Origin: an uncultured Clostridiaceae bacterium
GTDB lineage: Bacteria; Bacillota; Clostridia; Clostridiales; Oxobacteraceae
DNA: 21,696 nucleotides
Assembly: GCA_937900065.1 (NCBI GenBank)
Contig: CALCDS010000079.1
Coordinates: 1-21,696 of the forward strand
Direction: 5' to 3'
This document shows, piece by piece, positions 6,359 to 14,379 of the stretch. How positions within the stretch are numbered: position 1 is the first letter of the stretch; each line of letters starts with the position of its first letter. The notes beneath the pieces were generated by a model, which made no database searches, was not told the DNA's origin, and worked only from the letters and a program-made list of their open reading frames with translations. The position numbers and the translations under genes were made by a program.

Positions 6359-7108
6359 CTATTTTTGCACTGCAAAATTGACCCTTTCACTCATATCGCA
6401 TATACCATCCAGTGTAAATCCATTATATTTGCTTATACGACTGAACCCTGATTCCTTAAGGAATTTTTCAATCTCACTGACTTCATATATCCTTTCAATA
6501 TGAGTTTCATCAAACCTGTGATACAGATTTCCCTTTTTAACGAAAAAAGTAAGATAAAACTCTATTGTATTATCATCTCCCATATGGTTATCCCATATGT
6601 ATACAATATCGTCATTATCATATGTGAATGTATTTTCTCCAATTATTTTCCTTAGTTTATACGAAGAATTTATATCAAATATAAATATGCCCCCGTCTTT
6701 CAGGTGTCCGTATACCCATTCGAATACTTGCTTTAATTTTTTCGGATCGATTATATAATTGATACTGTCGCATGAGCATAAAATAATTCCATACTTTCCA
6801 TCAAGCTTTATATCGTACATATCTTGAGCGAGAAAATTTATCCTGACTTTGGATTCCAGGGCTTTCATGCTGGCTACAGACAGCATATCCTGCGAAATAT
6901 CAAATGCCGTAACATCATACCCGCTCTTTGCCATCCTCACTGAAATATTTCCGGTCCCGCATGCCATATCAAGCACATCATTTTGAACTACATTGTACAT
7001 GTTTATCAGTTTTATTATGTACTTTGCCCAGGCATCATAATCAACATCATCCATAAGAGAATCGTAATAGTATGCCATCTCATTGTACTGCCCTAAATCA
7101 TCTGCCAC
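6359..7108 (-). CDS. Class I SAM-dependent methyltransferase, YqeM-like
   Basis: 249 residues, cytoplasmic. SAM-binding motif I is VLDMACGTGN (45-54), the acidic residue at the end of strand 2 is Asp70, and QDMYDI follows at 95-100. CSCDSINY (111-118), YIWDNH and RFDETHIERIYEV closely resemble B. subtilis YqeM, a family whose substrate I do not know. It starts with GTG at 7108, preceded by AGGAG, and overlaps the end of the sirtuin gene by 11 nt. The two are therefore almost certainly co-transcribed and translationally coupled. No substrate can be inferred from the sequence. Confidence 0.85.
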   Translation of the reverse strand: MADDLGQYNEMAYYYDSLMDDVDYDAWAKYIIKLINMYNVVQNDVLDMACGTGNISVRMAKSGYDVTAFDISQDMLSVASMKALESKVRINFLAQDMYDIKLDGKYGIILCSCDSINYIIDPKKLKQVFEWVYGHLKDGGIFIFDINSSYKLRKIIGENTFTYDNDDIVYIWDNHMGDDNTIEFYLTFFVKKGNLYHRFDETHIERIYEVSEIEKFLKESGFSRISKYNGFTLDGICDMSERVNFAVQK

Positions 7109-7853
7109 TGGCTTTTATCTCCTGTATTTTAGCATATATATTATCAAGTGCTGATGATGCGGATTCATTGCATAAAACATCGGCCCTTCTATCATACATC
7201 GTATCGCCTTTATTTATTATCACAAGCTTCTTTGCAAGGCTTGGAAGGTAATTTACAGGTCCCACCTGGAGACTTGAGCCTATCACTATCATAAGATCAC
7301 ATCTGCTTGAGATTTCCCATGCCTTGTTAAAACAATCGGGAAGGCTGTCCCCGAAAAAGACTACGTCAGGCCTTATCATGCCTCCGCAAGTGCACAAAGG
7401 AGGTATTTCGCCTTTCGCAACTTTTTCTTCAATAACATTAAAGCCATATGTTTTGCGGCATTTCACGCAGTGGCCGGTCCTTATGTTGCCATGCACTTCC
7501 ATTATATTTTTAGAACCTGCGTCATAATGGAGGTTATCGATATTTTGGGTTATTATAGCTGAAATCAGCCCTTCCTTTTCCATTTTAGCAAGTATAAGAT
7601 GCGCCTTGTTCGGCTTTGCACCTTTCATGCCCGTCAATATTTTAAAACCCGTCCTGTAAAACTTTTCAGGGTTGCCATACAATACATCGGTCGATAAAGC
7701 TTCCATTGGATCAATCTTTTCCCACAATCCGGTACCTTTGCTCCTGAAATCAGGGATCCCACTTTCAGTTGACAAACCGGCGCCTGTCAACACAACAGTC
7801 AGTTTGCTTTTAACTATCATCTCGGCTATCTTTTCATATTTAGAGTCACTCAT
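7098..7853 (-). CDS. cobB: Sir2-family NAD-dependent protein deacylase
   Basis: 251 residues with the whole sirtuin signature. GAGLSTESGIPDFR (24-37) and TQNIDNLH (102-109) form the NAD site, His121 is the catalytic base, Cys129/132 and Cys154/156 hold zinc, and GSSLQV (192-197) binds NAD. It removes acetyl groups from protein lysines using NAD and releases nicotinamide and O-acetyl-ADP-ribose. I do not see the Tyr-x-x-Arg pair typical of desuccinylases, so deacetylation is the likelier activity. GGGAGAT precedes the ATG. It is the first gene of a two-gene unit with the YqeM-like methyltransferase. Confidence 0.95.
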   Translation of the reverse strand: MSDSKYEKIAEMIVKSKLTVVLTGAGLSTESGIPDFRSKGTGLWEKIDPMEALSTDVLYGNPEKFYRTGFKILTGMKGAKPNKAHLILAKMEKEGLISAIITQNIDNLHYDAGSKNIMEVHGNIRTGHCVKCRKTYGFNVIEEKVAKGEIPPLCTCGGMIRPDVVFFGDSLPDCFNKAWEISSRCDLMIVIGSSLQVGPVNYLPSLAKKLVIINKGDTMYDRRADVLCNESASSALDNIYAKIQEIKASGR

Positions 7854-7907
7854 ATGACCATCTCCCTAACCTACTTATATATACTATAAGCTTTATTAAA
7901 GAAAGGT

Positions 7908-7958
7908 ATTGATTTTTGAACATCCACATCACTCATCTGGATTGCTCAAAAAATCAAT
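7908..7958. repeat. Family 1 palindromic repeat, copy 2 (51 bp)
   Basis: ATTGATTTTTGAACATCC (7908-7925) and GGATTGCTCAAAAAATCAAT (7939-7958) are inverted arms around a 13-nt loop. The right arm is identical to that of copy 1; the left arm differs by a deletion and a substitution. Both copies have the same orientation. It lies upstream of the sirtuin gene. Confidence 0.85.
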
Positions 7959-7989
7959 ATTATAGTTTAGCATAACCAAACTATAATAT
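7957..7989. other. 12-bp perfect hairpin beside repeat copy 2
   Basis: ATATTATAGTTT pairs with AAACTATAATAT around a 9-nt loop. It abuts the right arm of family 1 copy 2. It may be the terminator of the spore protein gene (on the minus strand the stem is followed a few bases later by TTTTTT in the repeat arm), or a separate element. The other stretch from here to 8081 shows nothing else I can name. Confidence 0.5.
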
Positions 7990-8081
7990 TTTCAATGCAC
8001 TATCTGCATTTTACAGCACACCGGATTTATTATCAACCATATAGGGAAAATATTATAACGCATCAGCAGAGAAATACACTG

Positions 8082-8369
8082 TCACCATTTTGGAATCCTT
8101 CCGGTCATGATTGATTTTATCCTTCTTTCCCGATTTCTTTGGGTCATTATGCCTCCAATCTTACCGGTCTCGCTGGAAGTTAAACCGCTCCAGCCATATT
8201 CTTTGACCTTTTCCAATAGTCCGAGTTCTTCTGCGATCTCATATTTTTGTTTTTCTCTGGCCTCTTCTTCAAGACTAAGCTGTTTATTGGATTCTAACTT
8301 TGCCTTTATCACTTTTTTAAAAGGTGTTTTCTTAACAAGTTTCGAATCTATGAAATCATAATAGCGCAT
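8082..8369 (-). CDS. Divergent alpha/beta-type small acid-soluble spore protein
   Basis: 95 residues. The second half carries the alpha/beta SASP core: YEIAEELGL (43-51), which fits the germination protease recognition region, then SGLTSSETGKIGGIM (61-75). Such proteins coat spore DNA in the forespore and are degraded on germination. The first 40 residues (DFIDSKLVKKTPFKKVIKAK and onward) form a lysine-rich extension longer than in classical SASPs, and the C-terminus is basic (RNRERRIKSIMTGRIPKW). AAGGGGG precedes the ATG. A sigma-G-like promoter lies upstream, consistent with forespore expression. DNA binding by this divergent form is inferred. Confidence 0.82.
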   Translation of the reverse strand: MRYYDFIDSKLVKKTPFKKVIKAKLESNKQLSLEEEAREKQKYEIAEELGLLEKVKEYGWSGLTSSETGKIGGIMTQRNRERRIKSIMTGRIPKW

Positions 8370-8391
8370 ATATTTCTACCCCCTTAAAAGG

Positions 8392-8420
8392 TAGTATGCT
8401 GTATTGATAAGATACTATAC
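8392..8420 (-). promoter_or_regulatory. Sigma-G-like promoter of the spore protein gene
   Basis: GTATA (8420-8416) fits the sigma-G -35 GNATR. CATACTA (8398-8392) fits the -10 CATNNTA. The spacing is 17 nt. The transcript would begin near 8385, leaving only about 16 nt of leader with the ribosome binding site at its very 5' end, which is tight. Confidence 0.5.
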
Positions 8421-8422
8421 AA

Positions 8423-8464
8423 AAAAAATCCAAGACATTTGTATATGAATGTCTTGGATTTTTT
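8423..8464. terminator. Bidirectional terminator between opp and spore protein gene
   Basis: A 17-bp perfect stem, AAAAAATCCAAGACATT with AATGTCTTGGATTTTTT, around an 8-nt loop. It has A/T tracts on both sides, so U-runs follow the stem on either strand. It lies 58 nt after the oppF stop codon and ends the opp operon. Confidence 0.93.
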
Positions 8465-8522
8465 AAACCATGTTAAGGTTACATTAAAGTGTAATGTTCA
8501 TCTTCATCTATCCCGCGTCTTA

Positions 8523-9485
8523 TTAAAGCAAATGGCATGCAACAAAATGATCCTTTCCAACTTCCTTGAATTCAGGCATCACTTCACTGCATATGGGTTT
8601 GGCATATCTGCACCTTGCTCTAAATCTGCATCCCGGCGATGGATTGATCGGACTTGGCACATCGCCTTCGAGTACTATCCTCTTCCTGCTTCTTTCAATT
8701 TCAGGGTCAGGAATCGGAATTGCAGAAAGCAAAGCCTGCGTATATGGATGGAGTGGATTTTTGTACAGTTCAGCGCTTGATGCAAGTTCTACCATGGTCC
8801 CAAGATACATAACGGCAACCCTGTCGCTTATATGCTTGACCATTGACAAGTCATGGGCAATAAACAGATATGTGAGCCCGGTATTTCGCTGCAAATTTAT
8901 AAGCAAATTTACAATTTGAGCCTGTATCGATACATCAAGAGCCGATATCGGTTCATCGCATACTATAAATTCAGGTTCTACCGCAAATGCTCTGGCTATT
9001 CCTATCCTTTGCCTCTGGCCGCCCGAAAATTCGTGAGGGAATCTGTTGGCGTGTTCCTTGTTTAAGCCGACAAGGCCCAGCAGTTCATTTATCTTTTCAG
9101 TTCTCTGCTTTCCGCTATACAATCCATGTATGTCAATTCCTTCACCTATTATATCTCCGACCGTCATCCTTGGGTCCAAGGATGCATAAGGATCCTGGAA
9201 TATTATCTGCGCCCTTTTTGAAAAATCTTTTTTTGCTTTTTTATCAAGTGAATGAATGTCAACGCCATCAAAGAACACTTTTCCGCTTGTTGCCGAGTAC
9301 ATTCCAATGACTGTCCTGCCTGTTGTGGTTTTTCCACATCCCGACTCTCCAACAAGTCCCAATGTTTCACCTTTGCGTATGAAAAACGAAACATCATCAA
9401 CAGCTTTCAGTATGGAGTTTCTGCCCACTCTAAAATATTTCTTCAAATTCTTGACTTCAACCAATTTTCTCTCTTCACTAGCCAA
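8523..9485 (-). CDS. oppF: Oligopeptide ABC transporter ATP-binding protein
   Basis: 320-residue ATPase on the cytoplasmic side of the peptide importer. Walker A is GESGCGKT (46-53), the Q-loop is Gln97, the signature is FSGGQ (153-157), Walker B is FIVCDE (173-178) and the H-loop is His211. The C-terminal oligopeptide-transporter extension is present (PLHPYTQALLSAIP and GCRFRARCRYAKPIC). I start it at the TTG at 9485: AAGGAGG lies 8 nt before it and the protein then begins MASEERKLVEVKNL like relatives. It overlaps the end of oppD by 8 nt, indicating translational coupling. It is the last gene of the operon. Confidence 0.94.
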   Translation of the reverse strand: MASEERKLVEVKNLKKYFRVGRNSILKAVDDVSFFIRKGETLGLVGESGCGKTTTGRTVIGMYSATSGKVFFDGVDIHSLDKKAKKDFSKRAQIIFQDPYASLDPRMTVGDIIGEGIDIHGLYSGKQRTEKINELLGLVGLNKEHANRFPHEFSGGQRQRIGIARAFAVEPEFIVCDEPISALDVSIQAQIVNLLINLQRNTGLTYLFIAHDLSMVKHISDRVAVMYLGTMVELASSAELYKNPLHPYTQALLSAIPIPDPEIERSRKRIVLEGDVPSPINPSPGCRFRARCRYAKPICSEVMPEFKEVGKDHFVACHLL

Positions 9486-10503
9486 CCATTGTCCCTCCTT
9501 TCCCAACGGGTATATCAACCTTGGGAGCATTTGGATGATGCAGCCAGCATTGAGCCTCATGGGTACTGCTTATTTCAGTTGCCTCGGCAGCCATCTCTTT
9601 GCAAATCGGCATGCAATAATTGCATCTTGATGCAAAAGGACATCCCTTTGGCGGAGCCAGCAAATCCGGCGGAGTTCCATGTATCGCTACCAGATCGCTC
9701 TTCTTGAGTGAATCGAGCCTTGGTACTGATTTTAAAAGCGACCATGTATATGGATGCTGCGGGTTGTAGAATATATCATCAATAGTACCTCTCTCAACAA
9801 TCTGACCGGCATACATCACAAGCACATTCTGGGCAATATCGGCTACCACGCCGAGATCATGAGTTATCAATATAATAGCGGTCCCCAATTTTTTCTGCAA
9901 ATCTTTCATCAGGTCTATTATTTGAGCCTGTATTGTAACATCCAAAGCAGTTGTAGGCTCATCAGCTATTAAAAGTTTGGGATTGCAAGCTAGCGCAATT
10001 GCAATCATGGCTCTCTGCCTCATTCCGCCTGAAAATTCATGAGGATATTGGCGTGCCCTGCTTTCAGCGTTAGGTATATCAACCATCTTTAGCATCTTTA
10101 CGGCTTCTTGCAAAGCTTCTTTTTTAGACATGCCATTGTGTATTATCAAGCTCTCGGCAATCTGATTGCCTATCCTCATAGTCGGATTCAATGATGTCAT
10201 AGGATCCTGAAAAATCATGCTTACTTCCGAGCCTCTGAATTGTTGCCATTCCTTTTCACTGTATTTTAAAATGTCTTTGCCATCAAATATTATTCTACTG
10301 CCTTTTTTCACTTCACCTGGAGGAGTCTGTATCAATCCCATTATTGATTTTGATGTGACGGTTTTCCCGCATCCTGACTCACCAACAATGGCCAGAGTTT
10401 CACCCTTTTCAAGGGAAAATGATACACCTCTGACAGATTGCACTTCACCAGCATATGTGTGGTATGATACTCTTAAATTTTGAACTTCAAGCAATTTTGA
10501 CAT
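9478..10503 (-). CDS. oppD: Oligopeptide ABC transporter ATP-binding protein
   Basis: 341-residue partner ATPase of OppF. Walker A is GESGCGKT (41-48), the Q-loop is Gln99, the signature is FSGGM (157-161), Walker B is LLIADE (177-182) and the H-loop is His215. The C-terminus has the cysteine-rich oligopeptide-transporter motif GCPFASRCNYCMPIC, whose four cysteines resemble the Fe-S site reported for DppD-type ATPases. GGGGGGA lies before the ATG at 10503; a longer frame starting upstream would run into oppC without a good site. It follows oppC by 16 nt. Confidence 0.94.
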   Translation of the reverse strand: MSKLLEVQNLRVSYHTYAGEVQSVRGVSFSLEKGETLAIVGESGCGKTVTSKSIMGLIQTPPGEVKKGSRIIFDGKDILKYSEKEWQQFRGSEVSMIFQDPMTSLNPTMRIGNQIAESLIIHNGMSKKEALQEAVKMLKMVDIPNAESRARQYPHEFSGGMRQRAMIAIALACNPKLLIADEPTTALDVTIQAQIIDLMKDLQKKLGTAIILITHDLGVVADIAQNVLVMYAGQIVERGTIDDIFYNPQHPYTWSLLKSVPRLDSLKKSDLVAIHGTPPDLLAPPKGCPFASRCNYCMPICKEMAAEATEISSTHEAQCWLHHPNAPKVDIPVGKGGTMVG

Positions 10504-10519
10504 ATTTAATTTTCCCCCC

Positions 10520-11437
10520 TTACTGACGAAGTCTCGGGTCGAGCGCATCTCTTAAACCGTCTCCAAGCAAATTAAACGAAAGCATGGTCAAACATATGGC
10601 TAATGAAGGAACCATGAGTTCGTGAGGATAAAACTGAAATTTTGGTTGTGCGAGTGAAGCCATAGCTCCCCAGCTGGTGTCAGGAGGTTGTATTCCAAGA
10701 CCTATAAAGCTTAAGAATGCCTCAGCAAATATAAATGAAGGTATATCAAATGATATATATACAATAATTTCACCTATTGTATTTGGAATAAGATGCTTTA
10801 ATATGACCCTGTTTGAGCTAGCGCCTAAGGCTCGTGCTGCGAGCACATATTCGGACTCTTTAAGCTGCATAACCTGGCCTCTTATAATACGCGCAATCCC
10901 CGTCCAACCGGTTATACACAGTGCAATTATCAAAGCCCCTATACCTTTGCCAAGAACTATGGATGCAAGTATAACAACGATCATATATGGTATGCTTACT
11001 ATGATTTCAACGATCCTCATCATTATATCATCTACCAGACCGCCGAAATACCCGGCTGCACCTCCATAAATGCATCCAACAAGTATCTCAATCAATGTTC
11101 CTACTATGCCTATGGCAATGGAAACCCTGCCTCCAATCCATACCCTCGCAAATAGATCCCTTCCCAGGTTGTCAGTGCCGAACCAGTGCTCTGCAGAAGG
11201 CCCTTTATCTATGAGGGACATATCCTGATCTGAAAATTTATATTTGGCCAGATATGGTCCAAACAAGCACATAAAAATAATTATGCACAGCATGACAAGT
11301 GCTACCATGGCAATCTTGTTTTGCTTCAATCTTCTCCATGCATCCTGCCAATAGGTTATATTAGGTCGTACTATCACATCGGCGTCCGCATTTTCACAGC
11401 CAATAATCTTAAATTTATCTTTATCAAGCTCCATCAT
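10520..11437 (-). CDS. oppC: Oligopeptide ABC transporter permease
   Basis: 305-residue inner permease. A cytoplasmic N-terminal tail of about 40 residues precedes the first membrane helix (about 42-60). HWFGTDNLGRDLFARVWIG (84-102) is the conserved periplasm-side entry motif of OppC/DppC. The EAA loop that contacts the ATPases is EYVLAARALGASSNRVILKH (196-215). AGGTAGGTG precedes ATG-ATG. It is 11 nt downstream of oppB. Confidence 0.94.
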   Translation of the reverse strand: MMELDKDKFKIIGCENADADVIVRPNITYWQDAWRRLKQNKIAMVALVMLCIIIFMCLFGPYLAKYKFSDQDMSLIDKGPSAEHWFGTDNLGRDLFARVWIGGRVSIAIGIVGTLIEILVGCIYGGAAGYFGGLVDDIMMRIVEIIVSIPYMIVVILASIVLGKGIGALIIALCITGWTGIARIIRGQVMQLKESEYVLAARALGASSNRVILKHLIPNTIGEIIVYISFDIPSFIFAEAFLSFIGLGIQPPDTSWGAMASLAQPKFQFYPHELMVPSLAICLTMLSFNLLGDGLRDALDPRLRQ

Positions 11438-11448
11438 ATCCAGTTCAC

Positions 11449-12396
11449 CTACCTTTTCTCACCGGTTATTCTTATCCTTGGGTCAATGACTGTATAGAGC
11501 AAATCAACCACAAGCAAGGATGCTATGAACAAGAATGCAAAAAATATAGTAGTTGCCATTATCATTGTGTAATCTCTATTTGTGATGCTTTCAACATAAT
11601 ATTGGCCAAGCCCAGGTATTGAGAACATCATCTCAACTATAAACGTGCCTGTTATGATGCTGGCAATCTGAGGACCGAGTATCGTAACTATGGGCAGTAT
11701 GGCATTTCTCAATATGTGCTTGCATACTACACCGACAGCCGGGACCCCCTTTGATTTTGCCGTCAGTATATAGTCCTGATTTATTACATCCAGCACAGAT
11801 GTCCTCATATACCTGGCATATGTTGCAATGCTCGTAAAGCTTAGCGCTATGGTTGGAAGCACCGTATATTTCAAACCTGCAAACCAGGATGCCTTTTTAG
11901 ATGCCCATCCTATAACAGGGAATATTCCACCTAAAAATTGCTGCAACAATGCCGCAATAACAAAATTCGGAACCGAAACTCCCAATATAGCAACTCCTAT
12001 TACAAGATAATCAATCCAGGTGTTTCGGTTAAACGCCGCTAAAATGCCTAAAACTAACCCTATTATTAGTCCGATAAATACCGATTGAAGTCCGAGCCTA
12101 GCGGATGCCGGGAATCTTTCAGCGATAACTGTTCTGGCCTTAAGACCAGGTGTGGAAATGGACTCTCCCATATCACCTTTCAACAAGTTCTGTAAGTAAA
12201 TAACATATCTTTCATGTATAGGTCTATCAAAACCGTATTGATGCATTATATTCTTTTTTATTTGTGGCGGCAGTTTCCGCATTTCAACCTCTATAGGGTT
12301 TCCCGGAAGAGTGTTCATCAAAAAAAAGGTTATGGTAATTACTACCCACATTGTAATAACCATATAGCCAAGCCTTTTTAGTATATACCTAAACAT
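11449..12396 (-). CDS. oppB: Oligopeptide ABC transporter permease
   Basis: 315-residue permease that pairs with OppC. The N-terminus MFRYILKRLGYMVITMWVV and the LPGNP motif (30-34) are typical of OppB/DppB. GDMGESI (74-80) precedes the membrane core and the EAA loop is DYILTAKSKGVPAVGVVCKH (208-227). Six hydrophobic segments are visible. A run of seven Gs forms the ribosome binding site 5 nt before the ATG. It is separated from oppA by a hairpin terminator that should lower permease expression relative to the binding protein. Confidence 0.94.
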   Translation of the reverse strand: MFRYILKRLGYMVITMWVVITITFFLMNTLPGNPIEVEMRKLPPQIKKNIMHQYGFDRPIHERYVIYLQNLLKGDMGESISTPGLKARTVIAERFPASARLGLQSVFIGLIIGLVLGILAAFNRNTWIDYLVIGVAILGVSVPNFVIAALLQQFLGGIFPVIGWASKKASWFAGLKYTVLPTIALSFTSIATYARYMRTSVLDVINQDYILTAKSKGVPAVGVVCKHILRNAILPIVTILGPQIASIITGTFIVEMMFSIPGLGQYYVESITNRDYTMIMATTIFFAFLFIASLLVVDLLYTVIDPRIRITGEKR

Positions 12397-12412
12397 TTAG
12401 TCCCCCCCTTTA

Positions 12413-12452
12413 AAAAAAATATAGTAACAACAGGGTTTGACCCTGTTGTTAC
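12413..12452 (-). terminator. Partial terminator between oppA and oppB
   Basis: On the minus strand GTAACAACAGGGT, a 3-nt loop and ACCCTGTTGTTAC form a perfect 13-bp stem. TATATTTTTTTT follows. Placed inside the operon after the binding-protein gene, it would yield more oppA than oppBCDF transcript, as in many binding-protein operons. Confidence 0.85.
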
Positions 12453-12466
12453 TCAATATTATTTTA

Positions 12467-14167
12467 TTATTCTCTTCCTTGTGTATATGCTGTCTTGAAA
12501 TCCCATATTGGTCCAAACAATGGAGTGCCGAGATCCTTAACATACGGATATCTGAATGTATCCTTGTCTCTGAAGCTGTAAGGAGCTATTGCAGCTGCAT
12601 CTACAACAAGCATCTTTTCTGCCTGTGCGAACATCTCAAGCCTCTTTGACTCATCCTGTTCCTGCATAAGCTTATCTATCAGAGCATCATATTCTTTGCT
12701 CTCATATTTTGCAGAGTTGTTTCCTCCAGGAGCTGCATTTGGTATTGTCCACATATCAAAGAATGTCATAGGATCGTTATAATCTCCTATCCATGCCATT
12801 GCGCTTACCTGGAACTGTTCCTGGTCTATCCTGTCAAGGAACTGCGGGAAGTCTGTGGTTGCCTCAATCTTTACTTTTACTCCTAATTTTTCCTGCCACA
12901 TATTCTGAAGAGCTTCAGCCTGTGACCTTGCATCTGCGTCTGTGCTTGAATTCAAGTATGTCACAGTTATCTTGCTTGGATCATTTCCAAGTCCTGCTTC
13001 CTGCATGCCTTTTAATAACAATTCCTTTGGATCATCTTTAACTTCTTTCAAAGGTTCTTTAACCTTATCTCTGAACTGGTCATTGCCTATCATCAGCTCA
13101 TATGGAGCCCAGCCGTATGCAGGTACGCCAAATTTCACGACATTCTTAACATATGTTTCCCTGTCTATTGCAAGTGAAAACGCCATTCTTATATTTCTAT
13201 TGGTAAATATTCCATTTTTATCTTTGCAGTTGAAGAACACATAGTTTGTTGAAGGTTCAAATCCTGATGTCCAAACCAGCTTCTTCTCATCTGCCAATTT
13301 TTTATACTGTTCCTTGAATTCACCTTTTGCTCCAACAGCATCGATTTGCTTTGTATCAAATGCCTTCATCCTTGCATTCAAATCTATTACTACAGGCAAT
13401 TCTACTGTTGCAAGCTTTACATTGTCTGCATCCCAATATGATGGGTTCTTTTTCAATACGACTTTACTTCCCTTTGTCCATTCGGATACTGTATATGGTC
13501 CGCAGTAAACAAGCTTTGAAGGATCCTGGCCGTATGTTTCGCCAGCTGCTTCAACTATATCCTTCCTTAAAGGTAATAGCCCCTGCATTCCAAGGAGTTT
13601 ATCAAAGTAAGCTGTTGGATGTACGAGTTCAACTACGAGCGTCTTATCATCTTTAGCAGTGATCTTTACATCCTCTACTTTGCCTTTGCCGGCATTGTAA
13701 TCTTCAGCGCCCTTTATAACCGGAGCAATAAGATATGCATAACCTGATTTAGTCTCAGGATTTAAAAGCCTCTTCCATGCATATTCATAGTCACCTGCAG
13801 TAACAGGCTTTCCATCTGACCATTTATAATCTCTCAGTGTAAATGTCCAGGTAAGACCATCATCAGAAACTTTCCAGTCCTTTGCTCCTGCCTTTTCAAT
13901 AGTATCTTTCTTTCCATCATTTCTAACCCTTATCAAGCCTTCCTGAGTTTCAAGCTGCACGGTAGCTGAATAAAGGTCTGTAGCTTTAGAAGAATCAAGT
14001 GTTCTTACATCAGCAACAAGCGGAAGGCTTAAATGCTGATCAGCATCAGGTTTGCCTGAGCCAGTATCACCTTGAGGTGCGGTCTGGTTTTTGTTACATC
14101 CTGAAAGCACCAGTGATACTACCATTACCAGCGCCAAGAAAAGCGCCAATAGTTTATGCTTTTTCAT
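12467..14167 (-). CDS. oppA: Oligopeptide-binding lipoprotein
   Basis: 566-residue family 5 extracellular solute-binding protein that delivers peptides to OppBC. A signal peptide (1-23) ends in the lipobox LSGC with Cys24 as the lipid-anchored residue. A Thr/Gly/Pro/Asp linker follows. Family landmarks include WTFTLRDYKWSDGKPVTAGDYEYAWKR in the first lobe (given here in outline), NPSYWDADNVKL, IRMAFSLAIDRETYV and the aromatic-rich C-terminal lobe ending FGPIWDFKTAY. AGGGGG precedes the ATG. It is the first and probably best-expressed gene of oppABCDF. Exact peptide preference cannot be read from the sequence. Confidence 0.95.
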   Translation of the reverse strand: MKKHKLLALFLALVMVVSLVLSGCNKNQTAPQGDTGSGKPDADQHLSLPLVADVRTLDSSKATDLYSATVQLETQEGLIRVRNDGKKDTIEKAGAKDWKVSDDGLTWTFTLRDYKWSDGKPVTAGDYEYAWKRLLNPETKSGYAYLIAPVIKGAEDYNAGKGKVEDVKITAKDDKTLVVELVHPTAYFDKLLGMQGLLPLRKDIVEAAGETYGQDPSKLVYCGPYTVSEWTKGSKVVLKKNPSYWDADNVKLATVELPVVIDLNARMKAFDTKQIDAVGAKGEFKEQYKKLADEKKLVWTSGFEPSTNYVFFNCKDKNGIFTNRNIRMAFSLAIDRETYVKNVVKFGVPAYGWAPYELMIGNDQFRDKVKEPLKEVKDDPKELLLKGMQEAGLGNDPSKITVTYLNSSTDADARSQAEALQNMWQEKLGVKVKIEATTDFPQFLDRIDQEQFQVSAMAWIGDYNDPMTFFDMWTIPNAAPGGNNSAKYESKEYDALIDKLMQEQDESKRLEMFAQAEKMLVVDAAAIAPYSFRDKDTFRYPYVKDLGTPLFGPIWDFKTAYTQGRE

Positions 14168-14198
14168 TAAAATTCCCCCTTTTATTTTTTATATATAA

Positions 14199-14220
14199 TA
14201 ATAAGTATTTTTACTTATTA
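14199..14220. promoter_or_regulatory. Perfect palindrome overlapping the oppA -10 box
   Basis: TAATAAGTA and TACTTATTA are 9-bp inverted arms around TTTT. The right arm overlaps the -10 box and the left arm lies in the start of the mRNA. It could be an operator or a 5'-end hairpin that protects the oppA transcript. Confidence 0.45.
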
Positions 14221-14244
14221 TATCATTAACAGAAATATAAGTAA
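14217..14244 (-). promoter_or_regulatory. Promoter of the opp operon
   Basis: TATAAT (14222-14217) on the minus strand with TTACTT (14244-14239) 16 nt upstream. The -10 is consensus and the -35 is weak. The transcript would begin near 14210, about 40 nt before oppA. Confidence 0.6.
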
Positions 14245-14379
14245 TCAATTGATTATGTCTATGCTCTACAGAATTAAAGTTTTTCATCCTATAATTTCAC
14301 TCCGTTTTCAATAAATGATTAAGTACATATTTTACAAACCTGTTTGTTAATAATATATAATGTTTATTTAATTTAAATA

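Noticed and set aside
14189..14287. 32-codon ORF on the minus strand upstream of oppA, with GGAGTG before its ATG
   Set aside because: It overlaps the oppA -35 and -10 boxes and the palindrome, and its sequence is that of AT-rich intergenic DNA. It would need a transcript from further upstream.
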